64,000 nt of DNA from Nisaea nitritireducens (GCF_014904795.1 NZ_JACZFS010000019.1:124001-188000); one strand, 5' to 3'; shown: positions 19,103-27,966, numbered from the stretch's first letter. Program-made: numbers and translations. Notes: generated by a model from the sequence alone, not told the origin.

Positions 19103-20070
19103 CGTGCCCCCCGCATTACGATCATCATGATGAACACGATCCCGCCGGCAAATTCGATCACGATCGACAGGGCGCTGTCATAGGCAAGGACGCGCTCCAG
19201 AAACAACTGCCCGCCGACAAGGCAGGTAATCGCCAGGAACGCCGCTCCCGGCAGGATCAGGATATGACGGTGACTCGGAACCAGCATGTAGGCGAGGTTC
19301 GCGACGAGCAACCCGAAGAAGGTCACCGGACCGACAAGCGCGGTCGAGACCGAAACCAGAATGGTGACCATGGCGAGCGTCAGCGTCACCATGCGCCGAT
19401 GGTTCACACCGAGATTGATCGCCGTCTCGCGCCCGAGCGCCATGACATCGAAAACATTCCGCATCCGCCAGGCAGCCAGAGAAACCAGCAGCACCAGGGT
19501 TGCGGCAACCGACAAAAGCTCGGGATTCGCCCGGTTGAAACTCGCAAACAGGGTGTCCTGCAGGATGAGAAACTCGTCCGGATCGATAACCCGGCGCAGG
19601 AAGGATGACAGGCTCCTGAACAGGAGGCCGAAGATGATCCCGCTCAGCAGCATCAGGTGCAGCTCGCGCACCCCGCCCCGGAACAACCAACTGAACAGAA
19701 GTCCGGCAAAGACCGTCATCGCGGCGGTCTGAACCAGGAACAGGCCGCTCGGCGGCAACCCCGTCAGGAACGTCGCCCCGAAGAAGAAGGCGATGCTCGT
19801 CTGAATCAGGATGAAAAGCGCATCGAAACCCATGATCGACGGCGTCAGGATGCGGTTTCCGGTGATCGTGTGGAACAGCACGGTGGAGACCGCGATGGCG
19901 TAGCCGACCAATGCCATGGTCGCGATTTTCAAACCGCGGAACGGCAGGATAAAGCCCCAGTTGCCTTTCACGCCGACCGTCATGAAAAGCGCTACAGACA
20001 GGCACGCAAGCCCTGCCAGAAGCGTCAGCGCGAGCGCCGGAGTCCATATCCGCTTGGTGTCATTCCCCAT
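19099..20070 (-). CDS. Iron-siderophore ABC transporter permease (FecCD family)
   Basis: A 323-residue inner-membrane protein of about nine helices with FecCD family features such as TGNRILTPSIMGFDALFIL and VGPVTFFGLLVANLAYML. It resembles the second permease of the FatC/CeuC/YclO group that imports catecholate or petrobactin-type siderophores. It overlaps the upstream permease by eleven bases and the downstream ATPase by four, so the three are coupled and form one heterodimeric channel with its ATPase. Confidence 0.92.
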   Translation of the reverse strand: MGNDTKRIWTPALALTLLAGLACLSVALFMTVGVKGNWGFILPFRGLKIATMALVGYAIAVSTVLFHTITGNRILTPSIMGFDALFILIQTSIAFFFGATFLTGLPPSGLFLVQTAAMTVFAGLLFSWLFRGGVRELHLMLLSGIIFGLLFRSLSSFLRRVIDPDEFLILQDTLFASFNRANPELLSVAATLVLLVSLAAWRMRNVFDVMALGRETAINLGVNHRRMVTLTLAMVTILVSVSTALVGPVTFFGLLVANLAYMLVPSHRHILILPGAAFLAITCLVGGQLFLERVLAYDSALSIVIEFAGGIVFIMMIVMRGAR

Positions 20071-21022
20071 ATCCGCGCCTCCGCAGCAGGAAGTAGAGGA
20101 AGAGGCCGCTGCCGATCACACCCATAATCGTGCCGATCGGAATTTCGTACGGCGCGATGACGAGCCGGGCGAGGATATCGCAGGAAATAACGAGCGCGGC
20201 TCCAAGGAGGGCGACCCAGGGCAGCGTGCGTCGCAGATTGTCACCAATGACAAGCCGGATGATGTTCGGCACGACGAGACCGAGAAACGGAATGACCCCG
20301 CAAGTCACCACGACCGTTGCCGTCACCAGGGACACGATCACCATCCCGAAAGCCATGACCTTGCGGTAATCGAGGCCCAGATTGGTTGTGAAATCCTGTC
20401 CGAGACCGGCGACGGTAAATCTGTCCGCCGCGACATAGGCAACGCATGTCAGGCCGAACGAGATCCAGAGCAACTCGTACCGCCCCCGCAAAATCGCCGA
20501 AAAATCGCCGATCATGTAGGCGTTGAGCGACTGAAGCAGATCGTGGCGGAAGGCAACGAAGTTCGTTCCGGCCTCGATGACGCCGCCCAGCATGAGCCCG
20601 ATCAGCGGTACGATGAACTCGCTTCTCAGCGGCACCCGCCGAAGGATGCCGAGGAAGACCGCCGTGCCAGCCAGAGCAAAGGCAGCAGCCACCAGCATCT
20701 TCAGGATCACCGGCAATCCGGGCGCCAGCAGCATCACCACGAGAAGACCGAGGCTTGCAGATTCAACGGTGCCCGCTGTCGACGGCTCGACAAAGCGGTT
20801 GCGCACCAGCATCTGCATGATCAACCCGGCAACGGCGAGGGCAGCACCGGCAAGAACCAGTGCCAGGGTTCGTGGCACCCGGCTGACCATCAGCATCTCG
20901 AAGGCATGCGCAGATGTCGCGGGGTCCAGAAGCGTCATCGGCGTCACATCGCTGACACCGACGAAAAGACTGAGGACACCCAGGGCAACCACGCAGAGGC
21001 AGGCTAAAACAAAATACTTCAA
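20060..21022 (-). CDS. Iron-siderophore ABC transporter permease (FecCD family)
   Basis: This 320-residue FecCD permease has the diagnostic VPRTLALVLAGAALAVAGLIMQ and RNRFVEPSTAGT segments and a late CGVIPFLGLVVPNIIRL loop that contacts the ATPase. It is most like the FatD/CeuB/YclN group. About nine membrane helices are predicted. It follows the binding-protein gene after a 91-base gap containing a perfect 24-base palindrome, which probably lowers its expression relative to the binding protein. Confidence 0.92.
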   Translation of the reverse strand: MKYFVLACLCVVALGVLSLFVGVSDVTPMTLLDPATSAHAFEMLMVSRVPRTLALVLAGAALAVAGLIMQMLVRNRFVEPSTAGTVESASLGLLVVMLLAPGLPVILKMLVAAAFALAGTAVFLGILRRVPLRSEFIVPLIGLMLGGVIEAGTNFVAFRHDLLQSLNAYMIGDFSAILRGRYELLWISFGLTCVAYVAADRFTVAGLGQDFTTNLGLDYRKVMAFGMVIVSLVTATVVVTCGVIPFLGLVVPNIIRLVIGDNLRRTLPWVALLGAALVISCDILARLVIAPYEIPIGTIMGVIGSGLFLYFLLRRRGYGE

Positions 21023-21059
21023 GGCACTCTTCGGTCAGACAGAGGGGCCATGGACGCAG

Positions 21060-21083
21060 ATAGGCCGTCCTAGGACGGCCTAT
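21060..21083 (-). promoter_or_regulatory. Perfect 24-base palindrome between binding protein and permease genes
   Basis: ATAGGCCGTCCT at 21060-21071 is followed at once by its exact reverse complement to 21083. In RNA this makes a 10- to 12-bp stem with a minimal loop. It sits in the intercistronic gap of an ABC operon, where such hairpins commonly protect the upstream binding-protein message from 3' exonucleases or attenuate downstream expression. No U-run follows on the minus strand. Confidence 0.6.
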
Positions 21084-21113
21084 GTACCCGATTTAACCAA
21101 TTTCTCGGAGAGA

Positions 21114-22037
21114 CTATTTGGCTTTCAAGGCGCCTGCAATCTCATCGACATTCATCTGAAGGGCCTGAAGACCAGTGCCGGCAAGATACCAGTTCCCCGC
21201 GTTCACATAGACAATGTGTCCCGCCTTCCAGGCCTTCGTCTTGTGGATGATCTCGTTATCCAGCATCGCCGCTGCGGACTGCGCCTCACGGCCAATAGCC
21301 GCGTCCCGGTCCACGACGAACAGCCAGTCGGGATCTGTTTCCAGAAGGAATTCGAACGAAATCGGCTGACCATGCAGTCCCGTTCCCAGATCCTCAACTG
21401 CCGGCTTGAAGCCATAGACATCGTACAGAACCGAAAAGCGCGAGCCCGGTCCGTGCGCGCTCATCTTGCCCCCGGTCGTGATCATCGCAAGCGCGGTTCC
21501 CGCCTTGCCGGCAAGCGCCTGCAATTCAGCCGTGGAGCTTTCAAGTTTGTCCACCAGCGCCCGCACCTCAGCTTCCTTGCCGAAAACCTTCCCAAGCGTC
21601 AGGGCGTTCCGCTTGGCATCCTCGATATGATTATCCCAACCGGCGGAGAGATCGATCGTCGGCGCGATCTTCGACAGATCGTCATAATTCCTTGAAGAAC
21701 GCCCGCCGACGATGACGAGGTCGGGCTCCGCGGCAACAACGGCTTCGTAATCCGGCTCAAACAGAGAGCCTACATTCAGATAGCTACCGGACGCGTATTT
21801 AGCCAGATGCTCCGGCTTGGGCCCGCCGGGAACGCCCGTCACCTCGACACCGATCGCGTCCAGCACATCCAATGCGCTCAGATTAAAGACCAGGACCTTT
21901 TCCGGGATCGCCGGAAGAGTTGTCGTGCCCTTTGCATGCTCGACGACCACCTCTTGGGCAAACGCGGTGGAAACCCCGATTGTCACCGCCAGGATGGTTG
22001 CGCAGGCGAGAGCACTGCGGCGCATAGTTGAGAACAA
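21114..22037 (-). CDS. Siderophore ABC transporter substrate-binding protein (CeuE/FatB/YclQ-like)
   Basis: A periplasmic class III binding protein of about 307 residues with a Sec signal peptide (hydrophobic run ending AFAQ). Mature-domain landmarks include PEKVLVFNLSALDVLDAIG, PDLVIVGGRSS, ISFEFLLETDPDWLFVVDRD and a C-terminal AGHIVYVNAG, as in CeuE/FatB proteins for catecholate siderophores. I place the start at a TTG (22035-22037) because AAGGAG lies seven bases before it; the ATG at 22025 would be 19 bases from that site. It heads the ABC operon running to 18344. No Fur box was recognised upstream. Confidence 0.88.
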   Translation of the reverse strand: MFSTMRRSALACATILAVTIGVSTAFAQEVVVEHAKGTTTLPAIPEKVLVFNLSALDVLDAIGVEVTGVPGGPKPEHLAKYASGSYLNVGSLFEPDYEAVVAAEPDLVIVGGRSSRNYDDLSKIAPTIDLSAGWDNHIEDAKRNALTLGKVFGKEAEVRALVDKLESSTAELQALAGKAGTALAMITTGGKMSAHGPGSRFSVLYDVYGFKPAVEDLGTGLHGQPISFEFLLETDPDWLFVVDRDAAIGREAQSAAAMLDNEIIHKTKAWKAGHIVYVNAGNWYLAGTGLQALQMNVDEIAGALKAK

Positions 22038-22199
22038 GGGATATCTCCTTTGTCGCGGGTCAACAAAGAGGACGGGAACTGACACGCCCGCCCCTATAAT
22101 TGGAAACTGGAATATTCTTGCCGTGACCAACCAAGCACGGCGTTCATATTCGGTATACCCACATTTATCAAAGGATGTACGCTTTTCGCCGGCCCCTTC

Positions 22200-23177
22200 T
22201 CAGAGCGGGTCGACCTCCTGTCGCGCCACTTTATCCGCCACCCATTCGTAGGTTTTTTCCAGTCCCTCGCGCAGCGCCGCACTCGGCGCCCAGCCCAACT
22301 CGGCCCGGATTAGATTATTGTCGGAATTCCGGCCACGCACACCGAGTGGCCCCGGCACATGGCGCTTCGTAAGTGACTTTCCGGCAATTTCGCAGACCAT
22401 GTCGACCAGCCGGTTGATGCTGACCATCTCGTCGGAGCCGATATTCACGGGGCCGGCGAATTCGGACCGGGTGAGCCGCAGCACGCCTTCCAGGCATTCG
22501 TCGATATAGAGGAAGGAGCGGGTCTGCTCTCCATCGCCCCAGATTTCGATCTCACCGCCATCCGGCGCCTCAGCAACCTTCCGGCAAATCGCCGCCGGGG
22601 CCTTTTCCCGGCCGTCGTTCCAGGACCCTTCCGGGCCGAAGATGTTGTGGAACCGGGCGATGCGGCATTCGAGGCCATGATTGCGCTGATAGGAGAGGTA
22701 AAGCCGCTCGCTGAAAAGCTTCTCCCAGCCATATTCGCTATCCGGATTGGCCGGATAGGCGCTGTCCTCGCGGCAGTTCGGATTGTCCGGATCCTGCTGG
22801 TTCTCCTGCGGATAGATGCAGGCCGAGGAGGAATAGAACACGCGCTTGATGCCATGCCGGTTGCAGATATCGGCGACATTCAGGTTGATCGCCGCGGAAT
22901 TGTGCATGACGTCGGCATCATGATCGCCGGTGAAGATGTATCCGGCACCGCCCATATCCGCCGCGAGCTGGTAAACTTCGTCAAACTTACGGTCGATCGC
23001 CGCCCGGACATTGCCGGGCTCGCGCAGATCCGCGACGACGAAATCGTCGGCCTCGGTCCTGGCATAGCGCGGATGCTTCAGGTCGACACCCCGCACCCAG
23101 CATCCCTCGGCCTTGAGTCGGCGCACCAGATGGCTGCCTATAAAGCCGCCCGCCCCGAGCACGAGAACCTGTTTCAT
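22200..23177 (-). CDS. GDP-mannose 3,5-epimerase-like NAD-dependent epimerase
   Basis: The 325-residue extended SDR starts with the NAD motif GAGGFIG (8-14). It has the catalytic Ser/Cys and acid segment SSSACIYP, the YGWEK tyrosine-lysine pair, and long identity blocks typical of GDP-mannose 3',5'-epimerase, notably ECRIARFHNIFGP and GREKAPAAICRK. The enzyme turns GDP-D-mannose into GDP-L-galactose or GDP-L-gulose; bacterial homologues usually serve polysaccharide synthesis. Its neighbours (siderophore operon, tRNA) do not reveal the pathway. UDP-sugar epimerases are the alternative but fit less well. Confidence 0.82.
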   Translation of the reverse strand: MKQVLVLGAGGFIGSHLVRRLKAEGCWVRGVDLKHPRYARTEADDFVVADLREPGNVRAAIDRKFDEVYQLAADMGGAGYIFTGDHDADVMHNSAAINLNVADICNRHGIKRVFYSSSACIYPQENQQDPDNPNCREDSAYPANPDSEYGWEKLFSERLYLSYQRNHGLECRIARFHNIFGPEGSWNDGREKAPAAICRKVAEAPDGGEIEIWGDGEQTRSFLYIDECLEGVLRLTRSEFAGPVNIGSDEMVSINRLVDMVCEIAGKSLTKRHVPGPLGVRGRNSDNNLIRAELGWAPSAALREGLEKTYEWVADKVARQEVDPL

Positions 23178-23363
23178 ACGGAGATTGCCTCTCTCACCAG
23201 ACTGAATTGCGCGTTAACCAGCCGCTCCGGAAAACCATTCAAGGCGCGGATATTATGACCGGAAAGTGTAGAAAGTATGACTGCCGATGCAAAGCGCCGG
23301 TGCTGCCTTAACGCCGCATTTCGGGAGCTTGAAGGACAGATCGCATAATGGCCGATTTTGGCC

Positions 23364-23392
23364 TTGCCATCCGCAATCAAGCTCGCTAATTT
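23364..23392 (+). promoter_or_regulatory. Putative promoter of tRNA-Gln
   Basis: TTGCCA at 23364-23369 and TAATTT at 23387-23392 are separated by 17 bases. The predicted start near 23399 leaves a leader of about 34 bases before the tRNA. Confidence 0.45.
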
Positions 23393-23432
23393 CCGCCCCC
23401 TGCCGCGAACGCACTCGATGCGACGGTCCCGT

Positions 23433-23506
23433 TGGGGGATAGTTTAACGGTAGAACTGCGGACTCTGACTCCGTCAGTCCTGGTTCGAATCCAGGTCCCC
23501 CAGCCA
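23433..23506 (+). tRNA. tRNA-Gln (anticodon CTG)
   Basis: A 74-base cloverleaf with encoded CCA. The acceptor stem pairs TGGGGGA (23433-23439) with TCCCCCA, followed by G and CCA (23503-23506). The D-arm contains AACGGTAGAA; the anticodon stem GGACT/ACTCC region presents loop CTCTGAC, giving anticodon CTG. The T arm has the standard GGTTCGAATCC. The absence of a variable arm and the first pair U-A are typical of bacterial tRNA-Gln. Confidence 0.95.
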
Positions 23507-23597
23507 ACTCCCTGAAAACGAGCGATAAGCGACGGGTCGGCAAAGATCCCGTTCCGCTCGTCAGCCTGACACCCTCTCTAGTGCGTCGATTCCACCG

Positions 23598-24902
23598 TCA
23601 CTCTTCCAGATGATCCAGGAAGGTCTTTCCGGAATAGTCGCTGCGGAACAGTCTCATCTCGGCCAGGCGTGGGACGAGTTCATCCAGCACCAGGTGCATG
23701 GATGAAACGGATCCGCCCGGAACCGCGATGAAACCGTCGATCGCACCCGCGCTCTGCCACTTCACAATCTCCGCGACGGCATCGTCGACGGTGCCGATGA
23801 TCTGCCAGTGCGCCGAGCCGATCACTTCCGGTCGGGTCAGCAAGTCGGCCACGGTCGGCTCCTCACGCAGAATGAGACGGCGCAGCAGTTCCGCATGGGT
23901 CCGGCTGCGCAGTTTTTCCGGTAGCGGCGGCAGATCCGCGGCGGTGACCCGCTGCTGCTGTGGCCAGTCACGCAGGTCGAGCCCGGTCATTGCCAGAATC
24001 GAGTCGAGTTTGCGCGCGCTGTCCATCCGGTTGTGGGTTTCCTTGAATAGCGCGGCCGCCTCTTTCCGGCTTTGCGCCAAATAGAGGCTGAGACCGGGCA
24101 TGAGCCGGATATCGCTCGCCTTGCGCCCATGTTCTTCAGCGCGCCGGCGAAGATCCTGGCGCAGTTCGGTTGCCGCCTCGATGTCCGGCGTCGAGGCGAA
24201 GATCGCGTCGGCCACAGAGGAGGCGAAGTTTCGCCCGTCCGGCGAGGCGCCGGCCTGGACAAGCGGGATCCGCGTATTCCCAAATGCGGGCAGGTTCAGC
24301 GGTCCCTTGACCCGCAGATGCGTACCGTCGTGATCTATTGGCCTGACCTGCGTGGAGTCGGCATAGCGGCCGCTGGAGCGGTCCGTAAGGAGCGCGTCCG
24401 CGGGATAGCTTTCCCAAAGCCGTCGCACAATTTCGGCGAACTCGGCCGCCCGCTCATACCGTTCCTGCGCGGACGGCATTTCGGACAAACCGAAATTCTC
24501 GTTTCCGTCCAGCGCGGTGACGATGTTCCAGCCCACCCGCCCCCCACTGATCCAGTTGAGCGACTGCAACTGCCGCGCCACCACATAGGGCGGAACGAAG
24601 GTCGTGGAGATGGTCGTCAGCAGACCGATGCGGGAGGTTTCACGGGCGATCGAGGCAAGCTGGATCGTCGGGTCGAGACTACCGAAACCGGGGCCGCTCT
24701 CCAGTGCCTCCACATTCAGGAAAAGAGAGTCGGGCCGGAAGACGAAATCGAGCTTTGCCGCCTCCGATCTTTTGGCGATATCCAAAGCGTAATCACTGGA
24801 ATAAACTTGCTCTATCTCGCTATCCGAACGTCGCCAGGCATCGCCGCTGAGCCAGGTCGGAGCGAGGGACATCCCGATACGGAGCTTCTCTCGGACACTC
24901 AT
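23598..24902 (-). CDS. LLM-class flavin-dependent monooxygenase (NtaA/SnaA/DszA/SoxA type)
   Basis: This 434-residue protein belongs to the bacterial luciferase-like superfamily. The NtaA/SnaA/DszA branch is indicated by LDFVFRPDSLF, SGGRVGWNIVTALDGNENFG, the ERYERAAEFAEIVRRLWESY helix and LPLVQAG-type strand (RIPLVQAGASPDGR). Such enzymes use reduced FMN from a separate reductase to oxidise sulfur compounds, nitrilotriacetate or similar substrates in the cytoplasm. The substrate is not deducible. It is divergent from the downstream Fe-chelate importer; no partner flavin reductase is adjacent, although one lies at 15187-15753. Confidence 0.87.
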   Translation of the reverse strand: MSVREKLRIGMSLAPTWLSGDAWRRSDSEIEQVYSSDYALDIAKRSEAAKLDFVFRPDSLFLNVEALESGPGFGSLDPTIQLASIARETSRIGLLTTISTTFVPPYVVARQLQSLNWISGGRVGWNIVTALDGNENFGLSEMPSAQERYERAAEFAEIVRRLWESYPADALLTDRSSGRYADSTQVRPIDHDGTHLRVKGPLNLPAFGNTRIPLVQAGASPDGRNFASSVADAIFASTPDIEAATELRQDLRRRAEEHGRKASDIRLMPGLSLYLAQSRKEAAALFKETHNRMDSARKLDSILAMTGLDLRDWPQQQRVTAADLPPLPEKLRSRTHAELLRRLILREEPTVADLLTRPEVIGSAHWQIIGTVDDAVAEIVKWQSAGAIDGFIAVPGGSVSSMHLVLDELVPRLAEMRLFRSDYSGKTFLDHLEE

Positions 24903-24951
24903 GGTGGTGAACCTTTCAGACGATCTGTCTATGGCACGATTGGCGTTCCAG

Positions 24952-24973
24952 AATGCGGAATGGATAACGCATT
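24952..24973. promoter_or_regulatory. Inverted repeat in divergent promoter region, possible operator
   Basis: AATGCG (24952-24957) and CGCATT (24968-24973) flank a 10-base spacer between the LLM monooxygenase (minus) and the Fe-chelate importer (plus). Downstream, TTGCTG and TATGAC-like hexamers with a 17-base spacer (about 24973-25001) may be the importer promoter. It is not a Fur consensus. Function is unproven. Confidence 0.3.
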
Positions 24974-25095
24974 GCTGACGGTATTACACTTCTTTATGAC
25001 TTCTCTCCAAGTCCTTCACAGGTGCAAATCCGGAGCAGCAATTGACGGTCGGAACAGCGCGCCCAATCGGCGCGGTAGCATGACGGAGCGGTGCT

Positions 25096-25884
25096 TTGCT
25101 TGAGGCAACGGATGTAACGGCTTCCTATGGGGACGCGCCGATTCTGCACGGTCTCACGACCGGTTTCGCGGCGGGACGGCTGACCGCCCTGATCGGACCG
25201 AACGGCTGCGGCAAATCCACCTTCCTGAAGACCGTCATGGGCTTCATGCCGCAATCGACCGGCTCGATCACCCTCGACGGCATACCAATCGAAACGATGG
25301 GGCGGCGCTCCCTTGCCCGCCGCGTCGCCTATCTGCCGCAGGAGAGCTACTGCCCGGATTATCTGGCGCTCGGAGAGCTGATCGAGCTTGCCGGCTATGC
25401 CCGCTATTCGTTGCTCGGTGGCCCCTCTGCACGCGACAGGCAATTGTTCCACGACGCGCTCGACATTGTCGGGCTTGCCGATCTGGTCCACCGGCCTGTC
25501 AGCGAACTTTCCGGCGGGCAGCGTCAGCGCGCCTGGATCGCCATGGTGCTGGCGCAGGACGCCGAGCTCATCCTGATGGACGAGCCGGTGAACCATCTCG
25601 ACATGAAGTATCAGTATGCCGTGCTGGAACTGATCCGGGACCTCACGGTCCGGCACGGCAAGACCATTGTCGCCGTGCTGCACGACCTGAACCTGACAGC
25701 CGCTTTCGCCGACGACGTGGTGATGCTGCGCGACGGCCGGGTCGAGGCGGCCGGACCGGTCAGGGACACCGTCACCCGGGCCAATGTCGAGCGGGTCTTC
25801 GACTTCCAGGCCGATATCTTCTCCCACCAGGGCCGGCTGGTATGCCTCCCCTTCGGCTCCAGCCCCGCCCCGGCCGCAGAATGA
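25096..25884 (+). CDS. Fe-chelate ABC transporter, ATP-binding protein
   Basis: The 262 residues show Walker A GPNGCGKST, the signature ELSGGQRQRAWIAM, Walker B LILMDEPVNHLD and switch His VAVLHDLNLTA, typical of FecE/FhuC/FepC ATPases. The only in-frame start after an upstream stop codon at 25081 is a TTG at 25096, and GGAG (25085-25088) is well placed before it. The gene is first in a four-gene operon; its stop overlaps the start of the next permease gene by four bases. Confidence 0.93.
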   Translation: MLEATDVTASYGDAPILHGLTTGFAAGRLTALIGPNGCGKSTFLKTVMGFMPQSTGSITLDGIPIETMGRRSLARRVAYLPQESYCPDYLALGELIELAGYARYSLLGGPSARDRQLFHDALDIVGLADLVHRPVSELSGGQRQRAWIAMVLAQDAELILMDEPVNHLDMKYQYAVLELIRDLTVRHGKTIVAVLHDLNLTAAFADDVVMLRDGRVEAAGPVRDTVTRANVERVFDFQADIFSHQGRLVCLPFGSSPAPAAE

Positions 25885-26894
25885 GCCGGCGGCAACTCTT
25901 CTGGGCGGGCGCTTTCGGCAGTCTCCTGCTGAGCCTCTTGCTTAATCTTTCCGTCGGTGCCGGGGCGATCGGCCCGGGCACGGTTTTCGATGCGATCTTT
26001 CGCTTCGATCCGGAGACCTACGAGCATTTCGTCGTGCTTTACCAGAGGGTGCCGCGCGCCCTCATCGCGCTGCAGGTCGGCGCGACCATGGCCTGCGCCG
26101 GTGCAGTCCTGCAGGGGCTGACGCGCAACCCGCTGGCTGCACCGGCAACGCTCGGTATCAGTGCCGGGGCGACCGTCGCCGTGCTGATCGGCGTCTATCT
26201 GTTCGATCTGGGTATGCAGGCCCAGGGCCTCTCCGCTCTTGCAGGAGGTTTGCTTGGCTTCCTCTGCTGCCTCGCAGTCGCGCGTCTGGTCGCGCGCTCA
26301 CGGGATCCGCGGGGCCTGACGCTGATCCTCTCCGGCGCGCTCGTCTCGATGCTGCTATTCGGGATCGCCAACGCCCTGCTCCTGTCCGACCCGTCACGGC
26401 GCACCGACTTCCTTGCCTGGGTTACCGGCAACATCAATCATTTCTACGCTGATCGCCTTGCCATGTTCTGGTGGATCGGGGCGCTGGCACTGCTTCTCCT
26501 CCTGATCCTGGCGCGCCCGCTGACCCTGATCACCATCGGAGCGGAAAAAGCCGCAGCGGCGGGGGTCAACGTTCCCGTCGTCACCGGAGCGGCGTTGATC
26601 GCTGTTGCCTTCGCGGCCTCCTCTTCCGTTGCGATCTGCGGGCCCGTCGCCTTCATCGGGCTGGTCGTGCCGCACATTGTCCGCCCCTTCGTCGGCGGCG
26701 CCTTCGGTCTGATCCTGCCCGCCGCGGCCGTGACGGGAGCCGTTGTCTGCCTGCTCGCGGATCTCTTTGCCCGGACGGCCTTTGCCCCCTACCTGCTACA
26801 TACGGGACTGGTGATGGATCTGCTCGGCGGCGCGGTCTTCATCCTGATCGTCAAGCGCCGCTACCTGACCGCCAGAACCCGGAGGCCGGCATGA
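25881..26894 (+). CDS. Fe-chelate ABC transporter permease (FecCD family)
   Basis: The product is about 337 residues with nine to ten membrane helices. Family markers are YQRVPRALIALQVGATMACAGAVLQGLTRNPLA-like sequence near residues 45-80 and a late ICGPVAFIGLVVPHIVRP coupling loop. The ATG at 25881 overlaps the preceding stop (ATGA). It resembles FhuB/FepD-type permeases and pairs with the next gene to make a heterodimeric channel. Confidence 0.92.
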   Translation: MSRRQLFWAGAFGSLLLSLLLNLSVGAGAIGPGTVFDAIFRFDPETYEHFVVLYQRVPRALIALQVGATMACAGAVLQGLTRNPLAAPATLGISAGATVAVLIGVYLFDLGMQAQGLSALAGGLLGFLCCLAVARLVARSRDPRGLTLILSGALVSMLLFGIANALLLSDPSRRTDFLAWVTGNINHFYADRLAMFWWIGALALLLLLILARPLTLITIGAEKAAAAGVNVPVVTGAALIAVAFAASSSVAICGPVAFIGLVVPHIVRPFVGGAFGLILPAAAVTGAVVCLLADLFARTAFAPYLLHTGLVMDLLGGAVFILIVKRRYLTARTRRPA

Positions 26895-27955
26895 AACGGG
26901 CGCTCTCAAGTGGCGGCAGAAAGGTGCTGCGCTGGAACTCCGGGCTTGAGATCCGACTCGATACGCTCTGGGCCGCCCTGCTTCTGGTCGCGGCAGGGCT
27001 GGGTTTTTCCGGCCTCGCAATAAATGTCGGCGCAACGCGGACCGGCATCTCGGATTTCATCGGCCTGCTCTCCGGCGCCACGCTGAACGAAAACCAGCTT
27101 TTCGCGCTGCTTGACGTCCGGCTGCCGCGGCTGGTTCTCGGCTTCATGGCTGGATGGTGCGTCGCCATCACCGGCGCGATGCTGCAATCCCTATCGCAAA
27201 ACCCGCTCGCCGATCCGGGTCTGCTCGGCCTCAGCCAGGGCGCCATGGTAACGATCCTGCTGCTGCTGGTGTTCGCTCCGGCGGCACCGATCGGCCTTGT
27301 CCCGGTCGTCGCAATCCTCGGCGGGCTCGGGGTGGCTGTCCTGCTGATCTGGCTCACCGGCGGCGGGCATTCCGACGGCCTGGCAATCCTGCTGATGGGC
27401 ATCGCGGTCGAAACGGTACTGTCCTCCATCACCTCGATCATGATCCTCTACCTGCCGCCGGAGACCTCCTTTGCAGTATCGGACTGGCTGGCCGGATCGC
27501 TGTTTCAGGCGAGCTGGGGCAACATTGCAGCGCTCGCTCCCTGGGTCGCCCTCAGCCTGCCCGCGATAATCCTGCTGGGGCGGGTGCTCTCCTGCTACGA
27601 TCTCGGCGAGGAAACGGCGATGTCGCTCGGCGAGCCGGTACCGCGTTCGAAACCGGTAATCCTCTTCACCTCCGTGCTCCTGACATCCGCCGCCGTGACC
27701 GCAGTCGGGCCTCTGGCCTTTCTCGGTGTGATGGCGCCGCATCTGGCAAATGCCCTGGCCCCGGCCACCGGACGGGCACGGCTGGTCCTTTCCGGTCTGA
27801 CAGGCGGTGTTCTGGTCGTCGGCGCCGATGCCCTGACACGCGGCTTCGCCGGAGATATTGCCATTCCGATCGGCCTCGCCCTGACCCTGCTCGGCGTTCC
27901 GCTCTTTGTCATTTCCATGCGGCTGAGAGCCGTCCTCACCCTGCAGCGCAATTGA
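26891..27955 (+). CDS. Fe-chelate ABC transporter permease (FecCD family)
   Basis: A 354-residue FecCD permease with about nine helices. It contains VRLPRLVLGFMAGWCVAITG and SQNPLADPGLLGLSQG, the usual Asn-Pro-Leu-Ala motif, and the late VGPLAFLGVMAPHLAN loop. The ATG at 26891 overlaps the stop of the first permease by four bases. A longer open frame extends upstream in this phase but lies over the previous gene and is not coding. It is most like FepG/FecD-type subunits. Confidence 0.92.
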   Translation: MKRALSSGGRKVLRWNSGLEIRLDTLWAALLLVAAGLGFSGLAINVGATRTGISDFIGLLSGATLNENQLFALLDVRLPRLVLGFMAGWCVAITGAMLQSLSQNPLADPGLLGLSQGAMVTILLLLVFAPAAPIGLVPVVAILGGLGVAVLLIWLTGGGHSDGLAILLMGIAVETVLSSITSIMILYLPPETSFAVSDWLAGSLFQASWGNIAALAPWVALSLPAIILLGRVLSCYDLGEETAMSLGEPVPRSKPVILFTSVLLTSAAVTAVGPLAFLGVMAPHLANALAPATGRARLVLSGLTGGVLVVGADALTRGFAGDIAIPIGLALTLLGVPLFVISMRLRAVLTLQRN

Positions 27956-27966
27956 GAGAAGACACC

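Noticed and set aside
22038-22199. Possible Fur box upstream of the FatB/CeuE-like gene
   Set aside because: No segment approaches the 19-base consensus; only AT-rich stretches were found.
23433-23506. tRNA-Gln as an attachment site of an integrated element
   Set aside because: No integrase and no duplicated 3' tRNA end were seen nearby.
23253-23543. A 96-codon minus-strand open frame containing GPGFEPGLTESESAVLPLNYPPTG
   Set aside because: This is the familiar spurious translation of the antisense strand of a tRNA gene (here tRNA-Gln at 23433-23506).
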